This document shows, one piece after another, positions 7,604 through 14,895 of a stretch of 21,784 nt of DNA. Below the pieces are notes generated by a model, which saw only the letters and a list, made by a program, of their open reading frames with translations, searched no databases and was not told where the DNA came from. The translations under genes were made by a program, and so were the position numbers. This DNA is from Methanobacterium sp. (GTDB lineage: Archaea > Methanobacteriota > Methanobacteria > Methanobacteriales > Methanobacteriaceae), in the NCBI GenBank assembly GCA_020855015.1, contig JAHKLP010000103.1, positions 1-21,784 on the forward strand, written 5' to 3'. Numbering within the stretch: position 1 is the stretch's first letter; each line of letters starts with the position of its first letter.

Positions 7604-8176
7604 CTAAAATACTCTGGTTTTGGCAATATCTTCTTCTATGTCCTGTATCTCATCAATATAGGTTTCTGATATTTTGTCAGGGAGTTTAGAAATCCCATTC
7701 ATGTCAAGTTCTCTTGAACATTCCAGCAATCCCGCTGTTTCTACATCTTTAGGTGTTCCTGTGGTGGTGAGGTTCATGGCAAAGTGGATCTTCATGCTAC
7801 TGGCTGAACAGGTGGCTATGGAGACTGTGAGCTTCCCATCATCACAGTATAGATCATCCCCTTTTCTATGGGTTTTGATACCCATTTTTTGAAGTAAATC
7901 CAGGACAATCATAACTAAAATTCTTTGCCTGTGATAACACAACCTCATATCGGCAGGTTGGACATCAAAGTGTTCAATTATAAAATGGACCATTTCATCT
8001 GATTTAATTTCCAAACCCACATCCTCATAATCAATCAACTCATCGGGCCTGATATTCATTGGCCCTATCCAGCTTACAATACTGGAACCTTTCACTCCAA
8101 ACTTCTGAAATGCCCACATTGGTTTTATCTGGCTACCATCATATTTAAGGCCGGGTTCAAGTTTTATCAATTTCAC
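7604..8176 (-). CDS. DUF366 family protein
   Basis: 190 aa soluble protein of the DUF366 type, found in archaea and some anaerobic bacteria. Recognisable segments are KYDGSQIKPMWAF near the start, SIVSWIGPMNI, MVHFIIEHFD, the RQRILVMIVLDLL helix, KGDDLYCDDGKLTVSIAT and the following IHFAMNL strand. No biochemical role is known to me. The start is GTG at 8176, supported by AAGGTGAT 5 nt upstream; no suitable ATG is present. It lies 49 nt after the PPC gene and 73 nt before queD, from which it is separated by a TATA box, so it is more likely paired with the PPC gene than with queD. Confidence 0.75.
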   Translation of the reverse strand: MKLIKLEPGLKYDGSQIKPMWAFQKFGVKGSSIVSWIGPMNIRPDELIDYEDVGLEIKSDEMVHFIIEHFDVQPADMRLCYHRQRILVMIVLDLLQKMGIKTHRKGDDLYCDDGKLTVSIATCSASSMKIHFAMNLTTTGTPKDVETAGLLECSRELDMNGISKLPDKISETYIDEIQDIEEDIAKTRVF

Positions 8177-8181
8177 AATGA

Positions 8182-8189
8182 ATCACCTT
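8182..8189 (-). promoter_or_regulatory. Ribosome binding site that fixes the GTG start of the DUF366 gene
   Basis: AAGGTGAT on the minus strand, 5 nt before GTG at 8176; a near full match to the archaeal consensus. Confidence 0.6.
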
Positions 8190-8225
8190 AAGTCATTTAC
8201 TTGAAAATCTAGTTGGATCATATTC

Positions 8226-8609
8226 TTACTCTTGTAGAATCACGAGTTCATTATAATCAGTTTCAGGGTCGAATTCTCGTTTGAAAATCATATCTGAGTC
8301 TAAGATACATAATTCAACTGTAGTATTTACTGGACTACCTTCCATCAGATGACCTCCAGTAACGTTACCACTATCATCAGCAACTGCCAGGTGAATGTGA
8401 ACTCCGTTAATAGCTATGGTCCCGGTGGCAGAAACAATCTCCAGTGGTCCGGATATGACATTTTTATTGCCGTCAGCCATTCGGAGAACTATTTTATCAA
8501 GACTGCCCACCATACAGATGATTATACCTGATTTTATATTTTTTCTATCCCTGATATCTTCCAAAGACTTTTTAAGGTCCTGGCCAGGTATTAGTCTTTT
8601 AACTATCAT
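8226..8609 (-). CDS. PPC/DUF296 domain protein
   Basis: 127 aa made of a single PPC (DUF296) domain, the fold that in plants accompanies AT-hooks and in prokaryotes occurs alone as a trimer. The conserved His sites are visible: His71 and His73 in NGVHIHLAV and His87 in TGGHLMEG, a likely metal or ligand pocket. There is no AT-hook or other DNA-binding segment, so the 'DNA-binding' label some databases give is not supported. A GGAGGG sequence lies about 15 nt before the ATG, rather far for a ribosome binding site. Its start is only 33 nt from the divergent nucleotidyltransferase gene. Confidence 0.8.
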   Translation of the reverse strand: MIVKRLIPGQDLKKSLEDIRDRKNIKSGIIICMVGSLDKIVLRMADGNKNVISGPLEIVSATGTIAINGVHIHLAVADDSGNVTGGHLMEGSPVNTTVELCILDSDMIFKREFDPETDYNELVILQE

Positions 8610-8618
8610 ATTTAATAA
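8609..8618 (+). promoter_or_regulatory. Candidate TATA box for the nucleotidyltransferase gene
   Basis: ATATTTAATA on the plus strand, about 30 nt before the ATG at 8643, with no ribosome binding site in between. This fits a leaderless or near-leaderless transcript, with the box lying against the start of the divergent PPC gene. Confidence 0.35.
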
Positions 8619-8642
8619 TGTTGCCCTCCATTAAATTAATGC

Positions 8643-9665
8643 ATGCGAGCCAGAGTCCGAGATTTTATCCACACCCAAGATGATCTTTTCTTTGCTACCA
8701 CCACCTACCTCCATCCCAAGGACAGGATACTTTCATTTTTACGCTACATTCCTGATCCTGATGGAGATAGATCCCTTAATGGTTCCAGATATAGTAAAGT
8801 GGATTCAAAACAGGCCTACGACTTTTTAAATGATAGTTTTCCAGAATATCTATTTGACTGTGAAGTTACGGGGGTTGAAATGATGGGTGTCCCCGCAGGG
8901 AAAGTGAAAGAAATATTAAGCCCTGTAGAACGTCTAAAAGAAATCATGAATCATCCTTCTCCTGATGAACTTCTCTTAAAGGTTATTAAAGTCGCTAATG
9001 TTTTCCAAGAAGAGGCTGGAATTGACCAAAAACATTTAGGGATCTCTGGATCTGTACTGCCCGGCCTGTATGACCCCCAAGTTTCTGACATTGATTTTGT
9101 AGTTTACGGCCTTAAAAATCATAAAAAAGCAATGGAAACATTTGAATATATGAAAAATGATGTTAACAGTGATTTAAAACGAATAGCAGATGATTACTGG
9201 GCTAAACTTTATGAAAAACGTATTAAAGACTCTACATTGAGTTATGATGAATTCAGGTGGTATGAAGAACGCAAAAATAACAGAGGAGTGGTTGATGGCA
9301 CTCTGTTTGACATTTTGGCCACCAAAGAATGGGATGAAATTCAGGGAACATTTGGTGAGGACACTTACGAACCCTGTGGGACTGTAAAAATAGAGGCTAC
9401 TGTGAGTGATGCATTAGCTGCCTTTGACAACCCCGCCGTCTACCAAGTGGAAGATGTGAATATATTAGAAGGCCCCAAAGTACCTATAAATGAAGTTGCT
9501 TCATACACGCACACTTATTCTGGCCAAGCCAGAGATGGGGAGATTATAACTGCCCGAGGAAAACTTGAGAAGGTTATGGGCAGAACAACATATTACCGTT
9601 TGATTGTGGGTACTACCAGAGAATCTCTGGGCGAATACATTAAATTGAAATATTTAAATGTATAG
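8643..9665 (+). CDS. Predicted archaeal nucleotidyltransferase (pol beta-type fold)
   Basis: 340 aa. The core signature of the pol beta nucleotidyltransferase superfamily is present: Gly136-Ser137, then 11 residues, then Asp149-Ile-Asp151 (SGSVLPGLYDPQVSDIDFVV). A later acidic residue in GTLFDILA may be the third metal ligand. About 130 residues precede this, with MRARVRDFIHTQDDLFFAT and the HPKDRILSFLRYIP segment, a pattern I associate with an archaeal family of predicted nucleotidyltransferases (COG1665 from memory). The C-terminal 100 residues look like a small beta domain. Substrate unknown; RNA or a small molecule are both possible. It stands 63 nt before hom on the same strand and may be co-transcribed. 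Confidence 0.75.
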   Translation: MRARVRDFIHTQDDLFFATTTYLHPKDRILSFLRYIPDPDGDRSLNGSRYSKVDSKQAYDFLNDSFPEYLFDCEVTGVEMMGVPAGKVKEILSPVERLKEIMNHPSPDELLLKVIKVANVFQEEAGIDQKHLGISGSVLPGLYDPQVSDIDFVVYGLKNHKKAMETFEYMKNDVNSDLKRIADDYWAKLYEKRIKDSTLSYDEFRWYEERKNNRGVVDGTLFDILATKEWDEIQGTFGEDTYEPCGTVKIEATVSDALAAFDNPAVYQVEDVNILEGPKVPINEVASYTHTYSGQARDGEIITARGKLEKVMGRTTYYRLIVGTTRESLGEYIKLKYLNV

Positions 9666-9728
9666 AAAAAGAATTGTTACCGTAATAAAAAATGGCACAA
9701 ACTTGAAAGGAATTGGGAAGGAATATCC

Positions 9729-11012
9729 ATGAATACTATTAACATAGGACTTATAGGTTTTGGAACCATTGGAAGTGGAGTTGTGGCCACTTTAAACCAG
9801 AATATTAATCTTATTGAAGAAAAAGTCCATAAAAACGTCAGACTAAAACGAATTGTGGATCTGGATATAACCACTGACCGTGGCGTGGAAGTAAATCAAG
9901 AGATTTTATCCACCAATGTCGAGGATATCCTGGAAGATGATGAAATTGACATCGTCATAGAATTAGTTGGCGGTTATCAACCAGCATTAAGTTTCATTCT
10001 AAAGGCCATGGAAAACGGTAAACACGTGGTAACAGCTAACAAAGCCCTGCTGGCGAAACACTGGCAGGAAATTATAAACTGTGCAACTAAAAACCAAGTT
10101 AGGGTGTGTTTCGAGGCCAGTGTTGGGGGAGGAATCCCTTTACTTGCACCCTTAAATGATGGTTTGGCTGCCAACAATATAGAAAAGGTTTACGGGATTA
10201 TCAATGGAACAGCCAATTACATATTGACTAAAATGGCTGATGCTGAACTTGACTTTGATGTGGTCCTGAAAGAGGCCCAGCTAATGGGTTACGCAGAACA
10301 GGACCCTACCTTTGATATTGAAGGACATGATACTGCCCAGAAACTTATCATACTGGGCATGCTGAGCTTCGGAATTTATGTGGAACAAGACAAGTTTCAT
10401 GTGGAAGGCATAACCAAGATCACCCCTGATGACATAAAATTTGCCAGAGAAGAATTAAACTCTGTGGTTAAACTCTTAGCAATAGCCCAAGTTGATGATG
10501 AATGTGAACTCGAAATAAGGGTACATCCAACACTTGTACCGCAGAATCATTTATTAGCATCAGTTAATGATGTTTTTAATGCAGTTTACATGGTTGGTGA
10601 CATTGTCGGTCCAGTGCTTATGTATGGCCAGGGTGCAGGCATGATGCCCACTGCCAGTGCCGTGGTGGCGGACTGTATAGACATAATTCAGGACATGGAA
10701 AGACCAGTAGACTATGGACCTTCCCAGGGAAGGGTGAAAAAGATTAAAGAAATGTCCAATGTGGAATCCAAATATTACATGCGAATAACTGCATTAGACA
10801 AAACAGGAGTTCTTCACTCCATATCAGGCATTTTAAGTGATCATAATATAAGTATTGAATCTGTGAGCCAGAAAAAAGCAGACCACGGAGAAGCTATTCC
10901 CATATTCATGGTAACACATCACTCCCTGGAAAAGAACATGCAAAAAGCCATTCAACTTATTGATAAACTGGATTTCGTAAAAGAAGAAACATTGATAATT
11001 AGATTGCTTTAA
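9729..11012 (+). CDS. hom: Homoserine dehydrogenase with C-terminal ACT domain
   Basis: Reduces aspartate 4-semialdehyde to homoserine with NAD(P)H, leading to threonine, isoleucine and methionine. 427 aa, the length of the ACT-bearing form. The N-terminal nucleotide-binding fold has GFGTIG (10-15). ANKALLAKH (103-111), GIINGTANYIL (156-166) and DPTFDIEGHDTAQK (192-205) follow, the last holding Asp201 and the probable catalytic Lys205. The ACT domain begins near residue 345 (YYMRITALDKTGVLHSISG) and is likely to sense an end-product amino acid. GGAAGGA lies 6 nt before the ATG. The stop is followed by an AT palindrome shared with the convergent cupin gene. Confidence 0.95.
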   Translation: MNTINIGLIGFGTIGSGVVATLNQNINLIEEKVHKNVRLKRIVDLDITTDRGVEVNQEILSTNVEDILEDDEIDIVIELVGGYQPALSFILKAMENGKHVVTANKALLAKHWQEIINCATKNQVRVCFEASVGGGIPLLAPLNDGLAANNIEKVYGIINGTANYILTKMADAELDFDVVLKEAQLMGYAEQDPTFDIEGHDTAQKLIILGMLSFGIYVEQDKFHVEGITKITPDDIKFAREELNSVVKLLAIAQVDDECELEIRVHPTLVPQNHLLASVNDVFNAVYMVGDIVGPVLMYGQGAGMMPTASAVVADCIDIIQDMERPVDYGPSQGRVKKIKEMSNVESKYYMRITALDKTGVLHSISGILSDHNISIESVSQKKADHGEAIPIFMVTHHSLEKNMQKAIQLIDKLDFVKEETLIIRLL

Positions 11013-11019
11013 AAAGCTA

Positions 11020-11039
11020 TTAAATATTATAATATTTAA
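11020..11039. terminator. 20-bp perfect AT palindrome after hom
   Basis: TTAAATATTA and its exact inverse form a 20-bp palindrome 8 nt after the hom stop, followed by an A-run on the plus strand (a T-run on the minus strand). It may help end transcription of one or both convergent genes, but the stem is entirely A/T and weak. Confidence 0.3.
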
Positions 11040-11069
11040 AAAAAATGGAAAAAATAAGACATTAAATAT

Positions 11070-11077
11070 AAAAAAAA
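11070..11077 (-). terminator. T-tract terminator for the cupin gene
   Basis: Eight T in a row on the minus strand begin 11 nt after the cupin stop, with further T-runs beyond. Archaeal RNA polymerase commonly stops at such tracts without a hairpin. Confidence 0.4.
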
Positions 11078-11087
11078 GTGATTTTGA

Positions 11088-11411
11088 TCAGGACCTGATC
11101 ATGGTTAGAATCATTTTATATCTTTCTAGGGCATGAAGAGCATGGGGTTCATCAGCCGGCATGATAATCATGTCCCCCCTTTCCAGGATATTCTTTTTAC
11201 CAGAAATGGTTATTTCTGCCTTTCCATCAATTACTTGAACCATAGCATCAAAAGGAGTTGTGTGTTCGCTTAATCCTTCTTCCTTATCAAAGGCAAATAT
11301 GGTTACTGTGCCAGTTTCCTTACGGATTATTTCTCTACTTACAACAGCACCTTCCTGGTAGTCAAGTAAATCTTCCACATTTATAACAACTGATTTTAGT
11401 TCATCAGACAT
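11088..11411 (-). CDS. Small single-domain cupin protein
   Basis: 107 aa, one cupin barrel. Motif 1 is degenerate: His50 in LSEHTTPFDAMVQVIDG carries only one of the usual two His, with Phe-Asp before the conserved glycine turn. Motif 2 is PADEPHALHA (His90, His93). Metal binding is therefore possible but not certain. The preceding GDMIIMPADEPH is typical of the cupin_2 family of small sensors and isomerases. GAGGTGA lies 6 nt before the ATG. It is convergent with hom; the DUF6448-like gene ends 83 nt upstream on the same strand, so the two may be co-transcribed. The substrate cannot be read from the sequence. Confidence 0.8.
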   Translation of the reverse strand: MSDELKSVVINVEDLLDYQEGAVVSREIIRKETGTVTIFAFDKEEGLSEHTTPFDAMVQVIDGKAEITISGKKNILERGDMIIMPADEPHALHALERYKMILTMIRS

Positions 11412-11494
11412 TTATATTCACCTCAATTTACCACAAAATTTCTGTTTTAAATAACTCATATTAATCCATGAGCGAATATTCAGCTCCGATAGTT

Positions 11495-11998
11495 TCAGCC
11501 TTCTTCCATAAACTCAATTAACGTTTGTAGATAACCGAAAAAGTTGAGGATTGCATCAGCATAGTCCCGTGCATCATCAACATCATTGACGTCAAAATCG
11601 TTTTTAGACAGAACATCATCAAACCGGGCTTCAACATCTTCTCGAATGGCACTTAGAATGAAATTCATTAGATCATTCAAATTTTCGGACTTGACTGCCT
11701 GGTTGGCCATGACAATAATGGGTTCCCCATTTATATGGGCAGGTTTGAGTCCGGTGTAAGAAATGCCTCTGCCTTTCAGATGTAACCTCACCGCAGTTTC
11801 AAAGAACCAGTAGTCGGCTAGTTCAGCAGCATCTCCAGATAGCTCCCTTACCACAAGTGTTCTCTCAAAGGCATCTTTCAACTCATCTTCATATTTTTCT
11901 TTGACAAATGGAAGCACATAATTAATGTTTTCCATTTCCAGAGCCTCTTCAGCTGATTTAACAACCAGCCCGTCCATGCGATCACAGTGGAGTGACAT
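11495..11998 (-). CDS. DUF6448-like protein
   Basis: 167 aa, acidic, soluble. The N-terminus SLHCDRMDGLVVKSAEEALE and the following NYVLPFV resemble the HCDxxDGPVVxxAxxALExxNVxxVLxWV opening I associate with DUF6448. The His-Cys-Asp triplet at residues 4-6 could bind a metal. The middle (EPIIVMANQAVKSENLNDL) and a C-terminal Asp-rich helix complete the protein. Family members elsewhere may carry a signal peptide, but none is seen here, so it is probably cytoplasmic. GAGGTGA lies 6 nt before the ATG. No function is known to me; the family name is from memory and should be checked by profile search. Confidence 0.65.
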   Translation of the reverse strand: MSLHCDRMDGLVVKSAEEALEMENINYVLPFVKEKYEDELKDAFERTLVVRELSGDAAELADYWFFETAVRLHLKGRGISYTGLKPAHINGEPIIVMANQAVKSENLNDLMNFILSAIREDVEARFDDVLSKNDFDVNDVDDARDYADAILNFFGYLQTLIEFMEEG

Positions 11999-12242
11999 GT
12001 TTTTTCACCTCTTGATATACACCCGGAATCTTATTCTAAACTGGGAAATTTCTGCAAATGTTTTATTAAATCCTATTTAACAAACCAGTGACATTTATCT
12101 ATTAATATAACCATCATAACTCACATAATAGACAGTTACAATAATTTTAGCCCATTAAGTGTAGGTTAATATTTGTTGACAATGAGTATTAAAATTATTT
12201 CAATCCCTTCTGTAAATAATGCCCTGCAGCTATACAGATAAT

Positions 12243-12262
12243 ATTAATATAAATTTATAAAC
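12243..12262 (+). promoter_or_regulatory. TATA region for the 93-aa orphan gene
   Basis: The 284-nt interval 11999-12282 carries no gene that I can see. Its right end, ATTAATATAAATTTATAAAC, holds overlapping TATA-like boxes 21-40 nt before the ATG at 12283, followed by GGTGAT (12274-12279) as ribosome binding site. The rest is AT-rich with no clear repeat or RNA structure; on the minus side I see no strong TATA box for the DUF6448-like gene. Confidence 0.45.
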
Positions 12263-12282
12263 ATATTATAAGTGGTGATATC

Positions 12283-12564
12283 ATGGATAAAAAAACTGAG
12301 GAACTCCTTAAAAAGTGCGAAACTGTGGAAGACACCAGCATTATGGGTGTCTGCAAAGGCCTTTTGACTATGATGGCCGAAAAAGACGTGGTAATCGAAG
12401 ATAAAGAAGGACAAACATATCTGGACATGGCAGAAAATCTCAAACCCCGTGATGTGTCACAGGTCTTGCAGTTAGCACTGAAAGTCCGGGAAAGTGGAGA
12501 TATTACCGATGTTGACCTTAAAAATGAAGCGAGCCGACTCATCAGAGCCATTGAAATGAGTTAA
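12283..12564 (+). CDS. Hypothetical 93-aa protein
   Basis: I do not recognise a family. The 93 residues are acidic overall, with many Lys and Glu, no membrane segment and only two Cys (KKCETVEDTSIMGVCKG, residues 11-27). The sequence suggests mostly helices and could be a small binding or regulatory protein. The coding case is good: GGTGAT stands 3 nt before ATG, a TATA region lies upstream and a hairpin follows. It is alone on the plus strand between minus-strand genes, so it forms its own transcription unit. Confidence 0.75.
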   Translation: MDKKTEELLKKCETVEDTSIMGVCKGLLTMMAEKDVVIEDKEGQTYLDMAENLKPRDVSQVLQLALKVRESGDITDVDLKNEASRLIRAIEMS

Positions 12565-12584
12565 AAACATCCTCAACTAAAACT

Positions 12585-12611
12585 AAAGGAAAAAAGTGAC
12601 TTTTCCTTTTT
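12585..12611. terminator. Hairpin between convergent genes (possible bidirectional terminator)
   Basis: AAAGGAAAA and TTTTCCTTT form a 9-bp stem with a 7-nt loop (AAGTGAC), 20 nt after the orphan gene and 31 nt after the end of the convergent ACT-DUF5612 gene. T residues follow the stem on the plus strand, and T residues also lie in its arms on both strands. Confidence 0.5.
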
Positions 12612-12641
12612 GAAAATTTATTTTATAGTCCTTTAAATAAT

Positions 12642-13298
12642 TTAGAATATTCTTTTCCCTAATTTTTTAATATCAAATATGGCGGTGTCTGCCACTGCCA
12701 TTACCGCCATCACTCCCGCCTGTATAGGGTCAGTGACAACCAGGTCTGCCTCTTTAGTAACACTACCCGGCATGTTGAGGCTGATGATAATTACTTCGTG
12801 GTCTTTTCTGATTTCTTTAATAGCTTCAGTTATTTCACCACCCATTAGAGATCCAGCCAGAACTAGGGCACCCACCCTGGGAAGTCTTCCAACAGCAGAT
12901 ACTGCTTCTTTAAGGTCTTCTTCACCCACAAGAGGGATAGTATCCACACTTATATGTTCACCCCTGATGTTATGGCGGTCTGCCTCGGTAATGGCTCCTT
13001 GAGCCACCATGGCCACCTGTGCACCGCCACCAGTGATTATGATCCTTTTCCCGAATACATCCTGGAGTGTAGGGCATTCTTCAATACTGCGTACGGCTTC
13101 AACCCTTGATATGTTCTTCATTAACTTTTCAACGTTTTTTACTGCCTCTAATTCCATATATAAGGAGGCATGGTATTTGTCTTCGATGAACATGTGGGTG
13201 TAAGTGATGTTAATCTCACACTGAGCAGTGAGTTCAGTGATGTCCCGCAGTACTCCCGGTTGGTTTACCGCTTTGATATTTATGGCAACTTGGCCCAT
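12642..13298 (-). CDS. ACT domain / DUF5612 protein
   Basis: 218 aa. The N-terminal ACT domain (about 1-75: VAINIKAVNQPGVLRDITEL then INITYTHMFIE) should bind an amino acid or similar small ligand. The C-terminal part (about 85-218) begins RIIITGGGAQVAMVAQGAI and has LVLAGSLMGGEITEAI and VIIISLNMPGSV, a Rossmann-like repeat pattern that I associate with DUF5612 of methanogens. No catalytic residues are evident, so a regulatory role is likely. A partial ribosome binding site (GGAAGATCA) precedes the ATG. It is convergent with the 93-aa orphan and downstream of the Fpg-like gene by 79 nt. Confidence 0.8.
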   Translation of the reverse strand: MGQVAINIKAVNQPGVLRDITELTAQCEINITYTHMFIEDKYHASLYMELEAVKNVEKLMKNISRVEAVRSIEECPTLQDVFGKRIIITGGGAQVAMVAQGAITEADRHNIRGEHISVDTIPLVGEEDLKEAVSAVGRLPRVGALVLAGSLMGGEITEAIKEIRKDHEVIIISLNMPGSVTKEADLVVTDPIQAGVMAVMAVADTAIFDIKKLGKRIF

Positions 13299-13377
13299 AC
13301 TTGATCTTCCTATTAATCCTAGTTTTTTTCTTGAGCTTGATTCTAAATTAAACTATCGATATAAGTTAAGTGGTAAT

Positions 13378-14193
13378 TTACAATTTCTGACATTGGGGAC
13401 AAATATAAGAAGAGGTACTTCCGGTTTTAATCTTTTCAATGGTTCCACCACACTCTGGGCACGGTTTCCCCTCGTTATAGGCAACCAGGAAATATTCCCG
13501 TTCAAATCCATTGTTTTGACCATAGAAATCTTTCTCATAGGCCAATCCACCCAATTCAATGGAATTTTTCAAGTTATGCTGGATTGTATTGTGAAGATGA
13601 TCCACTTTAACGGGTTTTATGGTGTTAGCTACTGTTTGTGGGTGTAATCTAGCCTTGAAAAGTATGTCATGTATGTAGACATTCCCGATTCCCCCTATTT
13701 TCTTCTGGTTTAATATGAGGTTTTTGATCTGGGAACGTGCCTGGCAGAGTTTTGTGAAGTGTTCTAGGGTAAATTCATCATCCAGGGGGGAAATCGCGAT
13801 GTCTTTAGTGGCTTTATGTTCTGGTAACTCTTTTTTCTGCACTAGTTCTGCCCGCCCTATCCACCAGAATTTACAGGAAAATGAGGATCCGTCGGTAAAT
13901 TGGAAATAACACTGATATTCCTCAGGAGATTCACTTCCTGATTCATGGAATAATATATCTGCACCCATACCTAGATTCAGGAGCAGATAGTAATCATCAG
14001 ATAACTGGATGAATATCCATTTTCCCTTATTATAAACCTTAATTACCTTTTTTCCCCTGATTTTCTGGATAAATTCATCGGAGGGTAGGTTTATAGATTT
14101 TTCTTGACGTAGTTCTCCTGCTAGAAATTCTTTGGATTTGAGTTCTTGATCCATTTGCTTGGCTAGGATTATGATTTCCGGTAATTCGGCCAT
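13378..14193 (-). CDS. Fpg/Nei-family DNA glycosylase-like protein, N-terminal Pro replaced by Ala
   Basis: 271 aa, full family length. Fpg (MutM) and Nei enzymes remove oxidised bases, using the N-terminal Pro as Schiff-base nucleophile. Here the N-terminus reads MAELPEIII: Glu3 and the LPE motif are kept, but the Pro after Met is Ala. Lys58 (YNKGKW) matches the conserved beta-hairpin Lys, NLGMG (73-77) and the H2TH segment IGGIGNVYIHDILFKARLHP (166-185, Asn171) are intact, and the zinc finger has Cys245, Cys248, Cys265 and Cys268. The DNA-contact Arg just before the second Cys pair appears to be Thr. I recall a bacterial and methanogen subfamily beginning MIELPEA, so this may be a divergent clade rather than a dead gene. 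The frame is undamaged. Confidence 0.85.
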   Translation of the reverse strand: MAELPEIIILAKQMDQELKSKEFLAGELRQEKSINLPSDEFIQKIRGKKVIKVYNKGKWIFIQLSDDYYLLLNLGMGADILFHESGSESPEEYQCYFQFTDGSSFSCKFWWIGRAELVQKKELPEHKATKDIAISPLDDEFTLEHFTKLCQARSQIKNLILNQKKIGGIGNVYIHDILFKARLHPQTVANTIKPVKVDHLHNTIQHNLKNSIELGGLAYEKDFYGQNNGFEREYFLVAYNEGKPCPECGGTIEKIKTGSTSSYICPQCQKL

Positions 14194-14240
14194 ATTTCAC
14201 ATCTTCAAAAGTTATTTCTCGGCTGATTTATACAAAAGAA

Positions 14241-14702
14241 TTAATATCCTGATTTTTTACCAGTTACACTATCTATATTAACTTTAATCACTACTACTTC
14301 GTTAATGGCATCATCTGAATATTCGAAAGAAGCTTCTGGAGAATATTTCCCCATAATAACATCTAAAGCATCTTTTTTCTCAGGGATATTACTAATTACA
14401 TAGGCTTTACCCTGTCCAATTAGGCTCAAATATTTCATACCCCAATTACACGGACTTGCCGATGCTACCAGCTCGCTTTTAATATCCATCTGGAAACATG
14501 TGTTGTTATTTTGCTTTAAAATTTCAATCTTACGGCCTTCAGATGCTGAATGGAGATACAAAATGTTGTCTTTATAACCAAAATTCATGGGAACCACATA
14601 GGGTTCATTACCATCGATTAAATCTATTCTACAAACATCAGCTTCTTGAAATATTTCTTGGATAACTTCTGGGTCATTTATTTCCTTATCACTTCTTCTC
14701 AT
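14241..14702 (-). CDS. Pyridoxamine 5'-phosphate oxidase-like (NimA-type) flavin-binding protein
   Basis: 153 aa, FMN-binding split-barrel fold. The opening MRRSDKEINDPEVIQEIF, then ADVCRIDLIDGNEPYVVPMNFGYKDN and LYLHSASEGRKIEIL, matches the NimA-related branch of the PPOX-like family; a SLIGQGKAYVI strand follows. Members bind FMN or F420 and act as small oxidoreductases or redox sensors; nitroimidazole reduction is known only for some. The substrate here is unknown. No ribosome binding site better than AGAAGG is visible. It lies 47 nt upstream of the Fpg-like gene in the same direction, so the two may share an mRNA. Confidence 0.82.
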   Translation of the reverse strand: MRRSDKEINDPEVIQEIFQEADVCRIDLIDGNEPYVVPMNFGYKDNILYLHSASEGRKIEILKQNNNTCFQMDIKSELVASASPCNWGMKYLSLIGQGKAYVISNIPEKKDALDVIMGKYSPEASFEYSDDAINEVVVIKVNIDSVTGKKSGY

Positions 14703-14799
14703 GCCAGTTCGCCCTTCTAATGAAATTAATAAAAAAATACTTTTTTAATTCTATGAAATACCCAATTTTATACACACTTCCCTATTAGGAGGCTCAATC

Positions 14800-14853
14800 A
14801 TGGTTTATCAAATTTTTACCGGTTATTTTAAAACCCATCAAAAAATATGTTAA
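14800..14853 (+). CDS. Possible 17-codon ORF with a strong ribosome binding site
   Basis: In the 193-nt gap 14703-14895 the plus strand has AGGAGG (14787-14792), 7 nt before ATG, then 17 codons reading MVYQIFTGYFKTHQKIC and TAA. A TATA-like ATTTTATAC stands about 30 nt upstream, which would place the transcript start close to or after AGGAGG, a conflict. It could be a leader peptide, a remnant or chance. The rest of the gap is AT-rich with nothing else visible. Confidence 0.2.
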   Translation: MVYQIFTGYFKTHQKIC

Positions 14854-14895
14854 TTACTAACCGTTTTAGTTATCTTAATTTTACTATTATATATT

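Noticed and set aside
12642..13298. The ACT-DUF5612 gene as part of a phosphoserine phosphatase or other enzyme
   Set aside because: The C-terminal half has no HAD or other catalytic motif that I can see.
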